64,000 nt of DNA from Parapedobacter sp964498395. GTDB lineage: Bacteria; Bacteroidota; Bacteroidia; Sphingobacteriales; Sphingobacteriaceae. The position numbers were made by a program, and so were the translations under genes. The stretch's first letter is position 1. Each line of letters opens with the position of its first letter. Of the stretch, positions 53,352-62,798 are shown piece after piece. The stretch lies in assembly GCA_964498395.1 (NCBI GenBank), contig CAZCHE010000003.1, positions 496,001 through 560,000 of the forward strand, read 5' to 3'. Below the pieces are notes generated by a model that was not told the origin of the DNA, ran no database searches, and saw only the letters and a list, made by a program, of their open reading frames with translations.

Positions 53352-54170
53352 TTATTTTTCACCCATCCACTCGATCACGGCTTGGCTAACACCCGTGAAG
53401 GAGAATCCGCCATCATGGAAGAGGTTTTGCATGGTGACCATCTTGGTCAAATCGGAAAATAACGTCACCGTGTAGTCGGCGCATTGGTCGGCCGTAGCAT
53501 TGCCCAATGGCGACATCTTATCCGCATACGAGATAAAATCGCCGAAGCCCTTCACTCCCGATCCGGCAGTGGTTTGGGTAGGCGACTGGCTAATGGTATT
53601 GATACGCACATGCTTTTTCACACCGTATTGGTAACCAAAGTTGCGCGCGATGCTTTCCAACAACGATTTGGCATCGGCCATGTCATTATAATCCGGGAAT
53701 ACCCGTTGGGCGGCAATGTAGGTCAATGCGACTACCGATCCCCACTCATTGATGGCATCCTTTTTCATCGCCGTTGCCAATACACGGTGCAAGCTAATGG
53801 CCGAAATATCAAAGGCTTTATGCATGAAGTCGTAATTGTTCTCGGTATAAGGAATGCCTTTTCGCACATTAATGCTCATCCCTACCGAGTGCAGGATAAA
53901 ATCCACACCGCCACCGAAATGCTCCATGGATTGGTCAAATAGGTTTTCGATATCCTCGTTGCTTGTCACGTCTGCCGGTATCACCGGGGCGTTGTTGCAC
54001 TCTTCAGCCAATTGCTTAATGGTGCCCATACGCAACGCTACGGGCGCATTGGTCAATACGATTTCAGCGCCTTCCTGCACACAGCGTTGGGCGGTTTTCC
54101 AAGCGATGGATTTATCGTCCAATGCACCAAAAATAATTCCTTTCTTTCCTTTCAATAGGTTATGGGACAT
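53352..54170 (-). CDS. fabI: Enoyl-ACP reductase (NADH) FabI
   Basis: The 272-residue short-chain dehydrogenase-like enzyme has the FabI features: an altered nucleotide loop (GIIFGALDDKSIAW) and the catalytic set Tyr151, Tyr161 and Lys168 in the Y-x6-K arrangement (YNDMADAK), followed by INTISQSPTQTTAGSG. It reduces trans-2-enoyl-ACP in the last step of each fatty acid elongation cycle, in the cytosol. It is the classical target of triclosan. The length is typical. It lies after recN on the same strand with a 192-base gap. Confidence 0.97.
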   Translation of the reverse strand: MSHNLLKGKKGIIFGALDDKSIAWKTAQRCVQEGAEIVLTNAPVALRMGTIKQLAEECNNAPVIPADVTSNEDIENLFDQSMEHFGGGVDFILHSVGMSINVRKGIPYTENNYDFMHKAFDISAISLHRVLATAMKKDAINEWGSVVALTYIAAQRVFPDYNDMADAKSLLESIARNFGYQYGVKKHVRINTISQSPTQTTAGSGVKGFGDFISYADKMSPLGNATADQCADYTVTLFSDLTKMVTMQNLFHDGGFSFTGVSQAVIEWMGEK

Positions 54171-54362
54171 ATTCGTTCGAGATTTTATGATACAATATAA
54201 GTTATACCGATGAAGCGGGTAAAATTAAACTTTTTTTTTAAATACTGTATATATCTTGCTATCGGCTGTCAGTTGTCGGCTACGGCAAGCGCTATTGAAC
54301 TTCGGCCCTTAGGCTCCGGTCTTCCAACTCATTCACTTACCCCACTCAACTCACTTAACCAC

Positions 54363-56027
54363 TCACTCCCCTCCCAGCAACCCTGCGGCATGTTGCAAGG
54401 CGGCTTCGCTGGGCGTAGCGCCACTCAGCATTTGCGCGATCTCCTGCACCCGCTCAGCCGCCTCCAATTGATGGATGTTAGTGGTCGTTTTATCGGCAGC
54501 CTCTTTTTTGTAGACCTTGAAGTGGGCATTCCCCTTCGCCGCGATTTGGGGTAAATGGGTGATGGCAATCACTTGCATGTGCTCGGCTAAACGCTCCATG
54601 ATATCGCCGACCTTCAATGCCACCTCTCCCGAAATTCCGGTATCGATCTCATCAAAGATAATCGTGGGCAATGCGGATGTTTTGGCCAACAGCGACTTAA
54701 TCGCCAACATCAATCGGGAAAGCTCACCCCCGGAAGCCACCTTACTGACCGGTTGCGGTGCCTGCCCCCGATTGGCGGTAAACAAAAACGCTACCCTGTC
54801 CTGTCCATCTTCCCGCATGGCGTCATCATCGACCGATGTAAGCCTAATATCCAATACGCTATGTGGCATGCCCACCTCATTCAACACGCTGGCCACGGCA
54901 TCGGCAACAACGGGGGCAGCGGCCTTCCGGCTTTCGCTGAGTTGGGCGGCTAGTGTCAATGTATCGGCCCGCAACTGCGTCACCGCTGATTCAAGCTTAT
55001 TTATTTCGGCTTCATCAGATGACAGCCCTTCCAGTTTACCACGTAATTCCTCCCGCAAGGCAATCAGGGCATTCATGTCCTCCACCCGGTGTTTCTGCTG
55101 CAACGCGTAAATCAAGCTCAACCGTTCATTGACTTCCACTAAGCGCCCCTCGTCCAATACCACGCTCTGTTCCGCCCTACTGAGTTCTTCGGCAAGGTCC
55201 TTTAACTCAATGAAACTGCTTTCCAAACGCTGTAAGCATTCGCCAAGTGATGGCATGTATCGTTCCGCTTGTTGTACCTGCTGCATGGCTTCTTTGAGCA
55301 ATACCACGGCATTCGTCTCCTGATCTTGCAGGGCGTACGATGCGCCCAACAATCCCCGCTTGATTTCCTCTGCATGCTCCAATTGGCGCTGCTCTTCTTC
55401 CAACTGTTCTTGCTCGCCCTCCACTAAATTCGCCTTTGCTAGCTCATCGTAGAGAAATTGATGGTAATCAGCCTCCGCATTTGCTTGTTGCATGGCATCT
55501 TTCAATGTATGGAGCCGAGCCATCGTTGCTTTATAAGCATTGAACTGCTGGGTATACTGCCCGCGCAATGCCGCATTTTGCGCCACGCTATCCAGTGTAA
55601 GCAATTGGAAGCTTTCCGTATTCAACTGGAGTGTTGCGTGCTGCGAATGGATGTCGATCAGCTTTTCGGCCAACGCTTTCAGCACCTGGAGTGTAACTGG
55701 CGTATCGTTTATAAATGCTCGCGATTTGCCATCCACGCTGATTTCGCGGCGCATGATGGTTTCCTGCTCGTAATCTAAATCCTGCTCCTCAAAAAAAGCC
55801 TCCAATTGGTAGTTCGACACATCGAAATATCCTTCGATGATACACTTTTTATCTGTATTAAAGAAGTATCGGCTTTCTATCCGTTGCCCCAAAATGAGGG
55901 ATAACCCACCCATGATGATGGACTTACCGGCACCTGTTTCCCCGGTCAAGATATTGAGCCCTCGATCAAAATGGATATCGAGGGAGTCAATCAATGCATA
56001 ATTTCTAATGGATAAACGGCTAAGCAT
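54363..56027 (-). CDS. recN: DNA repair protein RecN
   Basis: The 554-residue SMC-like ATPase has Walker A GETGAGKS (29-36), two long coiled-coil arms (about 150-380), the signature ASGGELSRLML and Walker B IIFDEIDTGISG. RecN helps hold broken ends together during recombinational double-strand break repair. It is 42 bases after porD; a porD-recN pairing occurs in many Bacteroidota, often after coaBC, which is not present here. The DNA after its stop (54300-54362) is a C/T-rich simple repeat. Confidence 0.95.
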   Translation of the reverse strand: MLSRLSIRNYALIDSLDIHFDRGLNILTGETGAGKSIIMGGLSLILGQRIESRYFFNTDKKCIIEGYFDVSNYQLEAFFEEQDLDYEQETIMRREISVDGKSRAFINDTPVTLQVLKALAEKLIDIHSQHATLQLNTESFQLLTLDSVAQNAALRGQYTQQFNAYKATMARLHTLKDAMQQANAEADYHQFLYDELAKANLVEGEQEQLEEEQRQLEHAEEIKRGLLGASYALQDQETNAVVLLKEAMQQVQQAERYMPSLGECLQRLESSFIELKDLAEELSRAEQSVVLDEGRLVEVNERLSLIYALQQKHRVEDMNALIALREELRGKLEGLSSDEAEINKLESAVTQLRADTLTLAAQLSESRKAAAPVVADAVASVLNEVGMPHSVLDIRLTSVDDDAMREDGQDRVAFLFTANRGQAPQPVSKVASGGELSRLMLAIKSLLAKTSALPTIIFDEIDTGISGEVALKVGDIMERLAEHMQVIAITHLPQIAAKGNAHFKVYKKEAADKTTTNIHQLEAAERVQEIAQMLSGATPSEAALQHAAGLLGGE

Positions 56028-56069
56028 AGTGTTATCGTGATTGGCGTTCGGCAGATTTCATTCTTTCAC

Positions 56070-56984
56070 CTATCGCGAACGCCGCAAACTTTCATATTTA
56101 TTCGCATTGGCCGGATCCACTTCGGCCAAGATATTATACGCCTGCACCCGCTCCTGTGGCCCCATCCCACTGAATACGCCAATCAATTCGTCCGATTTGG
56201 CGGTGAAGAACACCTGGTTGAACACAGCGCCTTGTGCCAAACGATCTACTTTCTGCAATAAGGGAAGCAAATCCAGCATGGCCTTACGGGATTGCTGTGC
56301 ATTTTCGGTCATCGTATCTAACCCTGTCAGGTAAAAACTATACAGGAAGTCACGAATAGGCTGATACCGTCGATCCAACAGGTTGTTGACCAACCAAAAC
56401 CGATTATTCATGCCTTCCATCGACCGCCAGCCGTTGAACCCCGTGTTTTGTGCATTGTTCACGATATTCTGTGCCGCGGTATAAAAGGGGCTACCGCCAT
56501 TTTGCTCGAAGGTATCGGCATCCAAGCCGACGATGATATACGCATAGTAGGCCAATAATGACGTTAGGTTATTCATGTATTGTTGGTCGGAATAATCCAT
56601 CAGTTGCCCTTCGGTATAATTGAAGTTGAAATGATTATCCGATATGCTCAGCACCGGGCTATTATAAGAGGTGTTGAATACCGGTCTTGTGGATATGATT
56701 TGGGCTTGTGCAGTGAAGTTGGAAGACCCATCCCACGTATTGATGGTAATGACGAAACTACAGTCGATCCGTTCTTGCGGCTGGATCTGGTTTGCACTCC
56801 ATGAGCGGTTGTTGAGAAAATCGGAGATTGCTTTTTCAAGCACTTCCAATGCTCTTTTATTGGTGTTCTGCACCTGTGGGGAAAGGATTTGAACCCGTGC
56901 ATTTAAATCTTGGGCTTGCAGTGGCATCACCCATGCGCAAAGGAGCAATGCCCCGATAACCAAGAAACCCAATCGCTGAATCAT
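56070..56984 (-). CDS. porD: Type IX secretion system protein PorD (DUF4835)
   Basis: From the ATG at 56984 the product is 304 residues with a signal peptide (MIQRLGFLVIGALLLCAW, ending LQAQ) and DUF4835/PorD features: LNARVQILSPQVQNTNKRAL, AISDFLNNRSWS, and a later YYAYIIVGLDADTF. PorD is needed for T9SS function, in the periplasm or at the outer membrane; its exact role is not settled. A longer start at 57035 is possible but weakens the signal peptide. Its presence supports a working T9SS for the giant cargo protein at 19396-29238. Confidence 0.9.
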   Translation of the reverse strand: MIQRLGFLVIGALLLCAWVMPLQAQDLNARVQILSPQVQNTNKRALEVLEKAISDFLNNRSWSANQIQPQERIDCSFVITINTWDGSSNFTAQAQIISTRPVFNTSYNSPVLSISDNHFNFNYTEGQLMDYSDQQYMNNLTSLLAYYAYIIVGLDADTFEQNGGSPFYTAAQNIVNNAQNTGFNGWRSMEGMNNRFWLVNNLLDRRYQPIRDFLYSFYLTGLDTMTENAQQSRKAMLDLLPLLQKVDRLAQGAVFNQVFFTAKSDELIGVFSGMGPQERVQAYNILAEVDPANANKYESLRRSR

Positions 56985-57123
56985 GCCCAAAGATAGGGAT
57001 AATGAATTAAAAAGTTTTGGTGATTTATCGTACATGTTTTTATGGTGTCATTAATAAAACGCTCCTCTTATTTCAACCAAACAACATTATGAATACTACC
57101 GCCATTATCTTAAGTTTGCATCA

Positions 57124-57747
57124 ATGCAAGATTATAGCGCGCAACTCCGTAAGTACATGCCAGCGACAGCTGCCCCCATCATCTCACAATGGATCAACGA
57201 TAGCCAATGCCTCTTTCGGATAAGCCGCAGCCGTACATCCAAATTCGGTGACTATCGCCCCCCGTATCAAGGGCAGGGGCATCGGATATCGGTCAACCAC
57301 AACCTCAATCCCTATGCATTCCTGATCACCACCGTACACGAGTTTGCCCATTTAAAGACGTGGAATGCCCACAAAAATCGCGCAAAACCACATGGACAGG
57401 AATGGAAGGCAAATTTTCGGCAACTCATGCTTCCTTTTATGCAATCCGCTATATTCCCGACAGACATTCAGCTCGCATTGGTCAACTACATGGAAAATCC
57501 AGCCGCTTCCAGTTGCACAGACCTGCACCTATTCAGGATACTGAAAAGGTATGACACCGCCTCCGATGGAAACCTTACCGTAGAGCAACTGCCCATCGAT
57601 ACTTTTTTTTCGACTAAAAATGGTCGTATCTTCCAGAAAAAAGAAAAAATCAGGAAAAGGTACCGATGCATTGAGGTAAACACCCGCCGCATATACCTAT
57701 TCAGCCCCATTGCAGAGGTTGCCGCCTTGGAAAATCCGAGTACTTGA
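57124..57747 (+). CDS. SprT-like zinc metalloprotein
   Basis: The 207-residue protein has a SprT-like domain with HEFAH (His72, Glu73, His76) and a later HGQEWKANFRQL. The C-terminal part is a basic segment (KKEKIRKRYRCIEVNTRRIY), perhaps a degenerate zinc-ribbon. Eukaryotic SPRTN relatives cleave DNA-protein crosslinks; bacterial members are less studied. It is divergent from porD. A TAnnTTTG element at 57111-57118 lies so close to the ATG that the transcript may be leaderless, or translation may start at Met12 (57157). Confidence 0.85.
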   Translation: MQDYSAQLRKYMPATAAPIISQWINDSQCLFRISRSRTSKFGDYRPPYQGQGHRISVNHNLNPYAFLITTVHEFAHLKTWNAHKNRAKPHGQEWKANFRQLMLPFMQSAIFPTDIQLALVNYMENPAASSCTDLHLFRILKRYDTASDGNLTVEQLPIDTFFSTKNGRIFQKKEKIRKRYRCIEVNTRRIYLFSPIAEVAALENPST

Positions 57748-57801
57748 AGACTGGCAACCATTTCATAATTATTCCGTAATTTAGCCCATATTTTAATTCT
57801 T

Positions 57802-59448
57802 ATGAATAAATCAGGCCTTATCATTCCCCTCGTTGCATTGGTATTTGCGTCATGCGGGCAGCGCTCGGGCAGCGAAGCATCATTCGGCATCGATAGCGCA
57901 GCCATCAACCAAATCACCCCCGAAAGTTTCATCCAATATGTCAAAACACTTTCTGCGGATGAGTTCCTAGGCCGCAAACCTTTCACTAAGGGGGATACGC
58001 TGACCGTAACCTATATCGCCGAAGAATTCCAAAAATTGGGCCTCGAACCCGGCAATAGCGACAGCTACTTCCAAGAGGTACCCATGGCGGAGATCACGTC
58101 TACGCCCACCCGTACCCTTACATTTGTGGGGAAAAACGGACAGTTCAGCCTCGATCACCTCGATGACTATGTCATCGGAAGTGGTCGCCTCACCGACCAG
58201 ATAGACGTTCCGGAAACCGACCTTGTTTTTGCCGGCTTCGGTATCGTGGCACCCGAATATAATTGGAACGACTATGAGGGGTTAGACACCGAAGGCAAAA
58301 CCGTGGTGGTCATGGTCAATGACCCCGGTTATTATGACAAGACGTTATTCAAAGGCGATACCATGACCTACTATGGGCGATGGACGTATAAATTTGAAGA
58401 AGCAGCACGGCAAGGCGCCACGGGTGTGCTGATCATACACGATACCGGTGCCGCCAGCTATGGCTGGAACGTGGTGCGAAGCGGATGGAGCGGCCCGCAG
58501 CTTAACCTGCAAACCGCAGATAACGGCATGTCTAACACCGCCTTCCGGGGTTGGTTAACGGCCGAATCAACTGAAAAGCTGTTTGAGCTAGCCGGTGGTG
58601 TGGACAGCTTAATCGCACAAGCCAAAAAACCGGGGTTCAAACCAGTCGATTTGGGCATCAAAACCGGCGTTTCCTTGAAAAATGAATTTAGGAAATCGGC
58701 ATCCAACAATGTATTGGGTAAAATACCCGGCAGCAAATATCCAGATGAATACATCATTTATACTGCCCATTGGGATCATTTGGGGGTTGGCGAAGCCATT
58801 GATGGCGACTCCATTTTCAATGGCGCCATTGACAACGCAAGTGGTATTGCCGCATTGTTTGAATTGGCCAAGGCGTTCAAGGCGGCAGCGGTGGCACCTG
58901 AGCGATCAATCTTGTTTCTAGCCGTCACGGCGGAGGAAGAGGGGCTGCTTGGCTCTGCCTACTATGCGAGCAATCCGGTATACCCGTTGAGCAAAACGGT
59001 CGCGAACATCAATATTGATGCATTGAGCCCCGCAGGGAAAACCCACGATATTTCGGTGATCGGCCTCGGGCAGTCTGACATGGACGACTATGCCATCCTA
59101 GCAGCCGAACGGCAAGGACGCAAGGTGGTTCCGGGAGGCAATCCATCTGCCGGAGGCTTTTTCCGATCCGACCATTTTAACTTCGCCAAAGTAGGCGTTC
59201 CGGCCTTGTACACCGGGAACGGCAGCGAAATCATTGGCAAAGATGCCACCGAAGCCGCGACGCTGCGGGAAACATTCGGCAAACGCTACCACCACGTCAG
59301 CGACGAATATGACGAGTTGTGGGATGTCAGCGGGATAATTGCCGATATCCAGCTTGTGTTCGACGTGGGGTATACGTTGAGCCGTGAGCGAACATTCCCG
59401 AAGTGGAAACCGGGGTCTGAATTCAAGGAAGCGGGAGAGGCACGGTAA
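57802..59448 (+). CDS. M28 family zinc peptidase, predicted lipoprotein
   Basis: The 548-residue protein has a lipoprotein signal (lipobox FASC, Cys18), a PA-like insertion (about 150-270) and the M28 two-zinc core: AHWDHLGVG, NGAIDNASGIA, AEEEGLLG, NINIDAL and SDHFNFAKVG supply the expected His, Asp, Glu, Asp and His ligands. M28 exopeptidases remove N-terminal residues from peptides; this one probably works in the periplasm or at the cell surface. It is 54 bases after the SprT-like gene on the same strand, but a functional link is not evident. Confidence 0.92.
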   Translation: MNKSGLIIPLVALVFASCGQRSGSEASFGIDSAAINQITPESFIQYVKTLSADEFLGRKPFTKGDTLTVTYIAEEFQKLGLEPGNSDSYFQEVPMAEITSTPTRTLTFVGKNGQFSLDHLDDYVIGSGRLTDQIDVPETDLVFAGFGIVAPEYNWNDYEGLDTEGKTVVVMVNDPGYYDKTLFKGDTMTYYGRWTYKFEEAARQGATGVLIIHDTGAASYGWNVVRSGWSGPQLNLQTADNGMSNTAFRGWLTAESTEKLFELAGGVDSLIAQAKKPGFKPVDLGIKTGVSLKNEFRKSASNNVLGKIPGSKYPDEYIIYTAHWDHLGVGEAIDGDSIFNGAIDNASGIAALFELAKAFKAAAVAPERSILFLAVTAEEEGLLGSAYYASNPVYPLSKTVANINIDALSPAGKTHDISVIGLGQSDMDDYAILAAERQGRKVVPGGNPSAGGFFRSDHFNFAKVGVPALYTGNGSEIIGKDATEAATLRETFGKRYHHVSDEYDELWDVSGIIADIQLVFDVGYTLSRERTFPKWKPGSEFKEAGEAR

Positions 59449-59449
59449 T

Positions 59450-59606
59450 TTGGATTTTAGATTTACGATTTTAGATTGGTGTTGATGTATTCGAAATTCG
59501 TGTATTCGACCATATGCATCCGCACATTAACGAATCAGCAAAAAATCAAATAAACGAAACAGCAAATAAACAACTTCACAAATAAAACAACTTAACGAAA
59601 ACAAAC
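59450..59606. repeat. A/T-rich simple-sequence intergenic region
   Basis: The gap after the M28 gene starts with two copies of GATTTTAGATT and continues with degenerate repeats of AACAGCAAATAAAC and AATCAGCAAA. The latter resembles, on the opposite strand, the unit of the octamer array at 33756-33915. No gene is seen. Confidence 0.55.
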
Positions 59607-59607
59607 G

Positions 59608-60030
59608 ATGTATACCGGAATCAAACACCTCCATTCTACACTAGCCTACGTATTGCTGGCTGGATTACTCATTTCCATTATTTATGTCCTTTTTGCCTAC
59701 CTCCAAAACAGGGCGTACAACCGGAAGATGGCCCTTTTAGGATTGATTTGCGCCCATTTGCAACTCGTCGTGGGGCTTATCATCTATTTCATATCTCCCC
59801 TAGGCATCAAAGGAGCATCCGGGGCCGCCATGAAAATTAGTACGGCGCGCCTCTATTTTCTCGAGCACCCCTTGATGATGCTGGTGGCCATTGTACTCAT
59901 TACCATTGGTTATTCGAGGGCAAAACGGTTGCCTACACCAAAAAAGCAAAACGCCAGTGTATTGGTGTTTTACCTGATCGGATTAATACTGATCGTGTCA
60001 CGGATCCCATGGCAGACGTGGCTTGCCTAA
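59608..60030 (+). CDS. Small four-helix membrane protein, cytochrome-b-like annotation family
   Basis: The 140-residue protein has four membrane helices (about 10-30, 42-62, 84-101, 118-136) and begins MYTGIKHLHSTLAYVLLAG. Histidines at 7, 9, 50 and 87 lie in or near helices, which is why similar proteins are sometimes named cytochrome b; haem binding is not shown. Such four-helix proteins are widespread in Bacteroidota, with no defined role known to me. It is single and followed by its own terminator. Confidence 0.75.
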   Translation: MYTGIKHLHSTLAYVLLAGLLISIIYVLFAYLQNRAYNRKMALLGLICAHLQLVVGLIIYFISPLGIKGASGAAMKISTARLYFLEHPLMMLVAIVLITIGYSRAKRLPTPKKQNASVLVFYLIGLILIVSRIPWQTWLA

Positions 60031-60060
60031 ACCGCCGCAAAAAAAACATTGAAAAAACAG

Positions 60061-60095
60061 GAAGCGAGGCATATTGAATGACCTCGCTTCTTTAT
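60061..60095 (+). terminator. Terminator after the four-helix membrane protein gene
   Basis: A perfect 9-base stem, GAAGCGAGG with CCTCGCTTC, with a 12-base loop is followed by TTTATT, 30 bases after the stop at 60030. Confidence 0.75.
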
Positions 60096-60243
60096 TAAAA
60101 AAGCCTTTTTTATTTATGCGGAATGGCGTATCTTTATTGTGACGTTTATGCGATAGCCAATTTGTTGATTCCTCTCGCCATGCTCCTGACACTATACGGT
60201 ACGTTGATGGTTGTCGTTTTTGACAGTAAACTAAACAGCAATT

Positions 60244-60672
60244 ATGAAAACGGTAAAACACATCCTTCAAAACAAACCTGCAGTTGTTCACTCCGTTACG
60301 CAAGATGTATCTGTTTTTGATGCACTGAAAATCATGATGGAAAAAAACATCAGTGCACTTTTGGTCATTGAAAACGGATCCTTAGTGGGCATCTTTACCG
60401 AACGCGATTACGCCCGGAAAATCATCTTGCTGGGAAAATCTTCCAAAGACACGCCTATCCGCGAGGTCATGACACAACACCCACAGACGATTACCCAGCA
60501 TGAACCCGTGGATCGTTGTATGCAATTGATGACAGCCAATCATTTTAGGCATTTACCGGTATTGGAGGGCGATACGGTGATTGGTATGCTATCCATCGGG
60601 GATCTGGTGAAACACATTATCGAAGACCAAAAACAGACCATCAACCATTTGGAAAGCTATATCAATAGCTAG
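60244..60672 (+). CDS. CBS-domain pair protein
   Basis: The 142-residue protein consists of two CBS domains (about 8-62 and 72-130: ISALLVIENGSLVGIFTERD and FRHLPVLEGDTVIGMLSIGD) and nothing else. CBS pairs bind adenine nucleotides and usually regulate a partner protein. The Thr-Glu-Arg-Asp after the first domain is typical of stand-alone IMPDH-like CBS proteins. There is no obvious partner next to it: it is convergent with the GH76 gene and 170 bases after a terminator. Confidence 0.92.
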   Translation: MKTVKHILQNKPAVVHSVTQDVSVFDALKIMMEKNISALLVIENGSLVGIFTERDYARKIILLGKSSKDTPIREVMTQHPQTITQHEPVDRCMQLMTANHFRHLPVLEGDTVIGMLSIGDLVKHIIEDQKQTINHLESYINS

Positions 60673-60726
60673 CATGCTCCGGCTGACTTAACCACTTGAA
60701 ATACGAAAGGCTGATGGTTGGCCGCG

Positions 60727-61944
60727 TCATTCGGTTTGGTTTTGGTTATTTTCCGAAGCCGCCAAGCGGGCGTACATCTCCACCATGGCTGCCTGTGTAA
60801 GCAACCATTTTTGCTCCTCTTTCTGCTGCCCACTCCAATCTTTGTTGAAAAGTCCATTCTCTTCACGCATATTCGTCCAAGCATGGGATAGATTTTTCCT
60901 AAACGCTGTTAGGTAAGTATTGTCATGGTCTATCGCATATAACTCCGTAAACCCCCTCATCATGACAGCAATAAACCACACGTCGCTTTCTTTCAACAAT
61001 CGAAACGGTTCGCCATCGCCATCATAGGGATCAAAGAAATGGGCATAGCTTGCGCGGGCAAGCGCTTGTGCTTCGGTCAGGTAGTGGCCCTCCCCTGTCA
61101 GTTTAAATAACAACGCCGCGGACTGTAGCATCTGCCCGCTATTATATGGAAACTTCCGCTTATCAAGCCGACCGTCCAACCGGATGTTATCGAAGTATAA
61201 ACCGTCTGTTGTATCCTGCAAATTTGCCTTGGTCCACTCATACAGTGTTTTCCCCTGATGGAAATACACGCTGTCACCCGTTGCCTGAAACAGTTTGAAA
61301 GCAAACACGGCACCCGGTGCATTGGAACATGTATTTTTGGACGTTTTCCGTTGTTCGCACCAGTAGATACCTCCCCCCAGTTTATCATCGATACCGCTGG
61401 CTACGAATTCCCATATCAATTTGGCTTTTGCCAAGTAATCCGGATGATCGGTCATGCTGTAAATATCGACGAAGTCGATCCCCAACCACACATTATCGTC
61501 ATAGAACCGGTCGGAAACAGGTGCCGTATTAATATAGGAAGCATAACCGGCGGGAAGGCGTTGGTCATCAAAATAAGCCTCCAGACCGGGTAAGATCACC
61601 GAATCTAACAAGGTTTCATATGTTTTGTCGTCCGTAGCATGCAGCAATGCACTGGCAGCGGAAAGCACACCAGAATAAGGCCACAAATAGGCATATCGAT
61701 TTGGCTTTTTCGCCTGTTCTTCATCTGCTAAGTAGGTCGCGGTGTACTGTTCATCGAATGGATAATTTTCGCGTAGCAGTGAGCCGTTGCTATCGGCGTA
61801 ATGTGTATAGATGGCAGCTAGTGTTTCCTGTGCCCGCACGACATCAACATGAGCAGGCAGCGGCTGCGCGGCTTCCTGCCCCGTGCAATTGCACAATGAT
61901 AAACTAACCAGCAACAGCCAAGTTGCGAGACTTGAATGATTCAT
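60727..61944 (-). CDS. Glycoside hydrolase family 76 lipoprotein (putative alpha-1,6-mannanase)
   Basis: The 405-residue protein has a lipoprotein-like signal (LLLVSLSLCNC, Cys18 or Cys20) and an (alpha/alpha)6-barrel-type sequence. The GH76 catalytic Asp-Asp pair is in YDDNVWLGI (Asp149, Asp150), with YLWPYSG before it and PYNSGQML later. GH76 enzymes cut alpha-1,6-mannan backbones of fungal or mycobacterial origin. It is not in a polysaccharide utilisation locus (no SusC/SusD nearby), so it may be an isolated enzyme. The first residues after the signal are Gln/Glu-rich. Confidence 0.88.
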   Translation of the reverse strand: MNHSSLATWLLLVSLSLCNCTGQEAAQPLPAHVDVVRAQETLAAIYTHYADSNGSLLRENYPFDEQYTATYLADEEQAKKPNRYAYLWPYSGVLSAASALLHATDDKTYETLLDSVILPGLEAYFDDQRLPAGYASYINTAPVSDRFYDDNVWLGIDFVDIYSMTDHPDYLAKAKLIWEFVASGIDDKLGGGIYWCEQRKTSKNTCSNAPGAVFAFKLFQATGDSVYFHQGKTLYEWTKANLQDTTDGLYFDNIRLDGRLDKRKFPYNSGQMLQSAALLFKLTGEGHYLTEAQALARASYAHFFDPYDGDGEPFRLLKESDVWFIAVMMRGFTELYAIDHDNTYLTAFRKNLSHAWTNMREENGLFNKDWSGQQKEEQKWLLTQAAMVEMYARLAASENNQNQTE

Positions 61945-62046
61945 AAATGGGTTATCTTGGTAAATATTTAAATCGTTTTAGCTATTCAAAAACACGTTCT
62001 CCGTTATGCACAGCCTAACCAACGCGTGGTGGGTGGGCCTCCCGGA

Positions 62047-62715
62047 TTATTCAATATAAGGCTTCAGCACAGCCTCCCATCGATCATACCCCTGTCGGTT
62101 CAAATGGAGCTGATCGCCCAGAAACAAGCTATCGTCAGGAATGCCTTCGTCATTCAGTACCACTGTAGCTACATCGACGTAGTGTCCTTGTTTCTTATTA
62201 CGTAAAAACTTGGCAATTCGTTGGTTGGCATCCATAAAAGCATCTGTCCATTGCAGTCGGCTAGTGCTGGGCTTGATCGCCAAGAAATACACCGAAACAT
62301 CGGGATTATGCTTCCGAAGCAATTTCCACAATGCCTTGAAGTTACTGGCTACAGCTTTGGCAGACTTGCCGTTGACGATATCGTTCTCTCCTGCATATAC
62401 GAACACGTGTTGCGCCTGATAGGGATATACGATGGAATCCATATAAAACGCCAAGAAGTGTGACAATTCGCATCCGCCTACCCCCCGTTTGGTAATGGGG
62501 GCTTCTGGAAAGCGCTCTTCCAAATCGTCCCACATCCGTATCGAGGAACTACCGATGAATAATATCCCGCCCTGAGCAGGCATATTTTGCTTATCCTGCT
62601 GGCGAAAATCGACGATTTCATTTTCAAAGGGATAGCTTTCTTGCTGCGAAAAAAGCGGTAGCGCGCAGCAAAAAACGAGAAAGATCGAGACGATAGATTT
62701 CAAAACGTTCATCAT
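62047..62715 (-). CDS. SGNH/GDSL-type hydrolase, secreted
   Basis: The 222-residue protein has a signal peptide (ends LFSQ) and all SGNH blocks: catalytic Ser56 in FIGSSSIRMW, Gly in GVGGCELS, Asn111 in AGENDI, and Asp201/His204 in DQLHLN. Members are esterases or deacetylases, often on sugars. The start may be 62712 (second Met). It is 103 bases from the GH76 gene, on the same strand and upstream of it, so the two could work together on decorated glycans; this is inference. Confidence 0.9.
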   Translation of the reverse strand: MMNVLKSIVSIFLVFCCALPLFSQQESYPFENEIVDFRQQDKQNMPAQGGILFIGSSSIRMWDDLEERFPEAPITKRGVGGCELSHFLAFYMDSIVYPYQAQHVFVYAGENDIVNGKSAKAVASNFKALWKLLRKHNPDVSVYFLAIKPSTSRLQWTDAFMDANQRIAKFLRNKKQGHYVDVATVVLNDEGIPDDSLFLGDQLHLNRQGYDRWEAVLKPYIE

Positions 62716-62742
62716 GATGGGATTTATAACAGCGTAAGGTAC

Positions 62743-62782
62743 AAAAAAACGCCTGACTTCTAATCAAAGTCAGGCGTTTTTT
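62743..62782 (-). terminator. Terminator after the two-helix membrane protein gene
   Basis: A perfect stem of 16 or more pairs (AAAAAACGCCTGACTT with AAGTCAGGCGTTTTTT) with a short loop lies 17 bases after the stop of the minus-strand gene ending at 62799. T-runs on both strands make it strong. Confidence 0.88.
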
Positions 62783-62798
62783 ACAATCGTTAATACGT

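Noticed and set aside
54210..54554. Plus-strand 114-codon frame overlapping the 3' end of recN
   Set aside because: It is mostly antisense to recN and runs through the simple-sequence tract; no protein features.
60121..60320. Plus-strand 65-codon frame before the CBS gene
   Set aside because: It overlaps the CBS start in another frame and its only support is hydrophobic text; the region more likely holds the CBS promoter.
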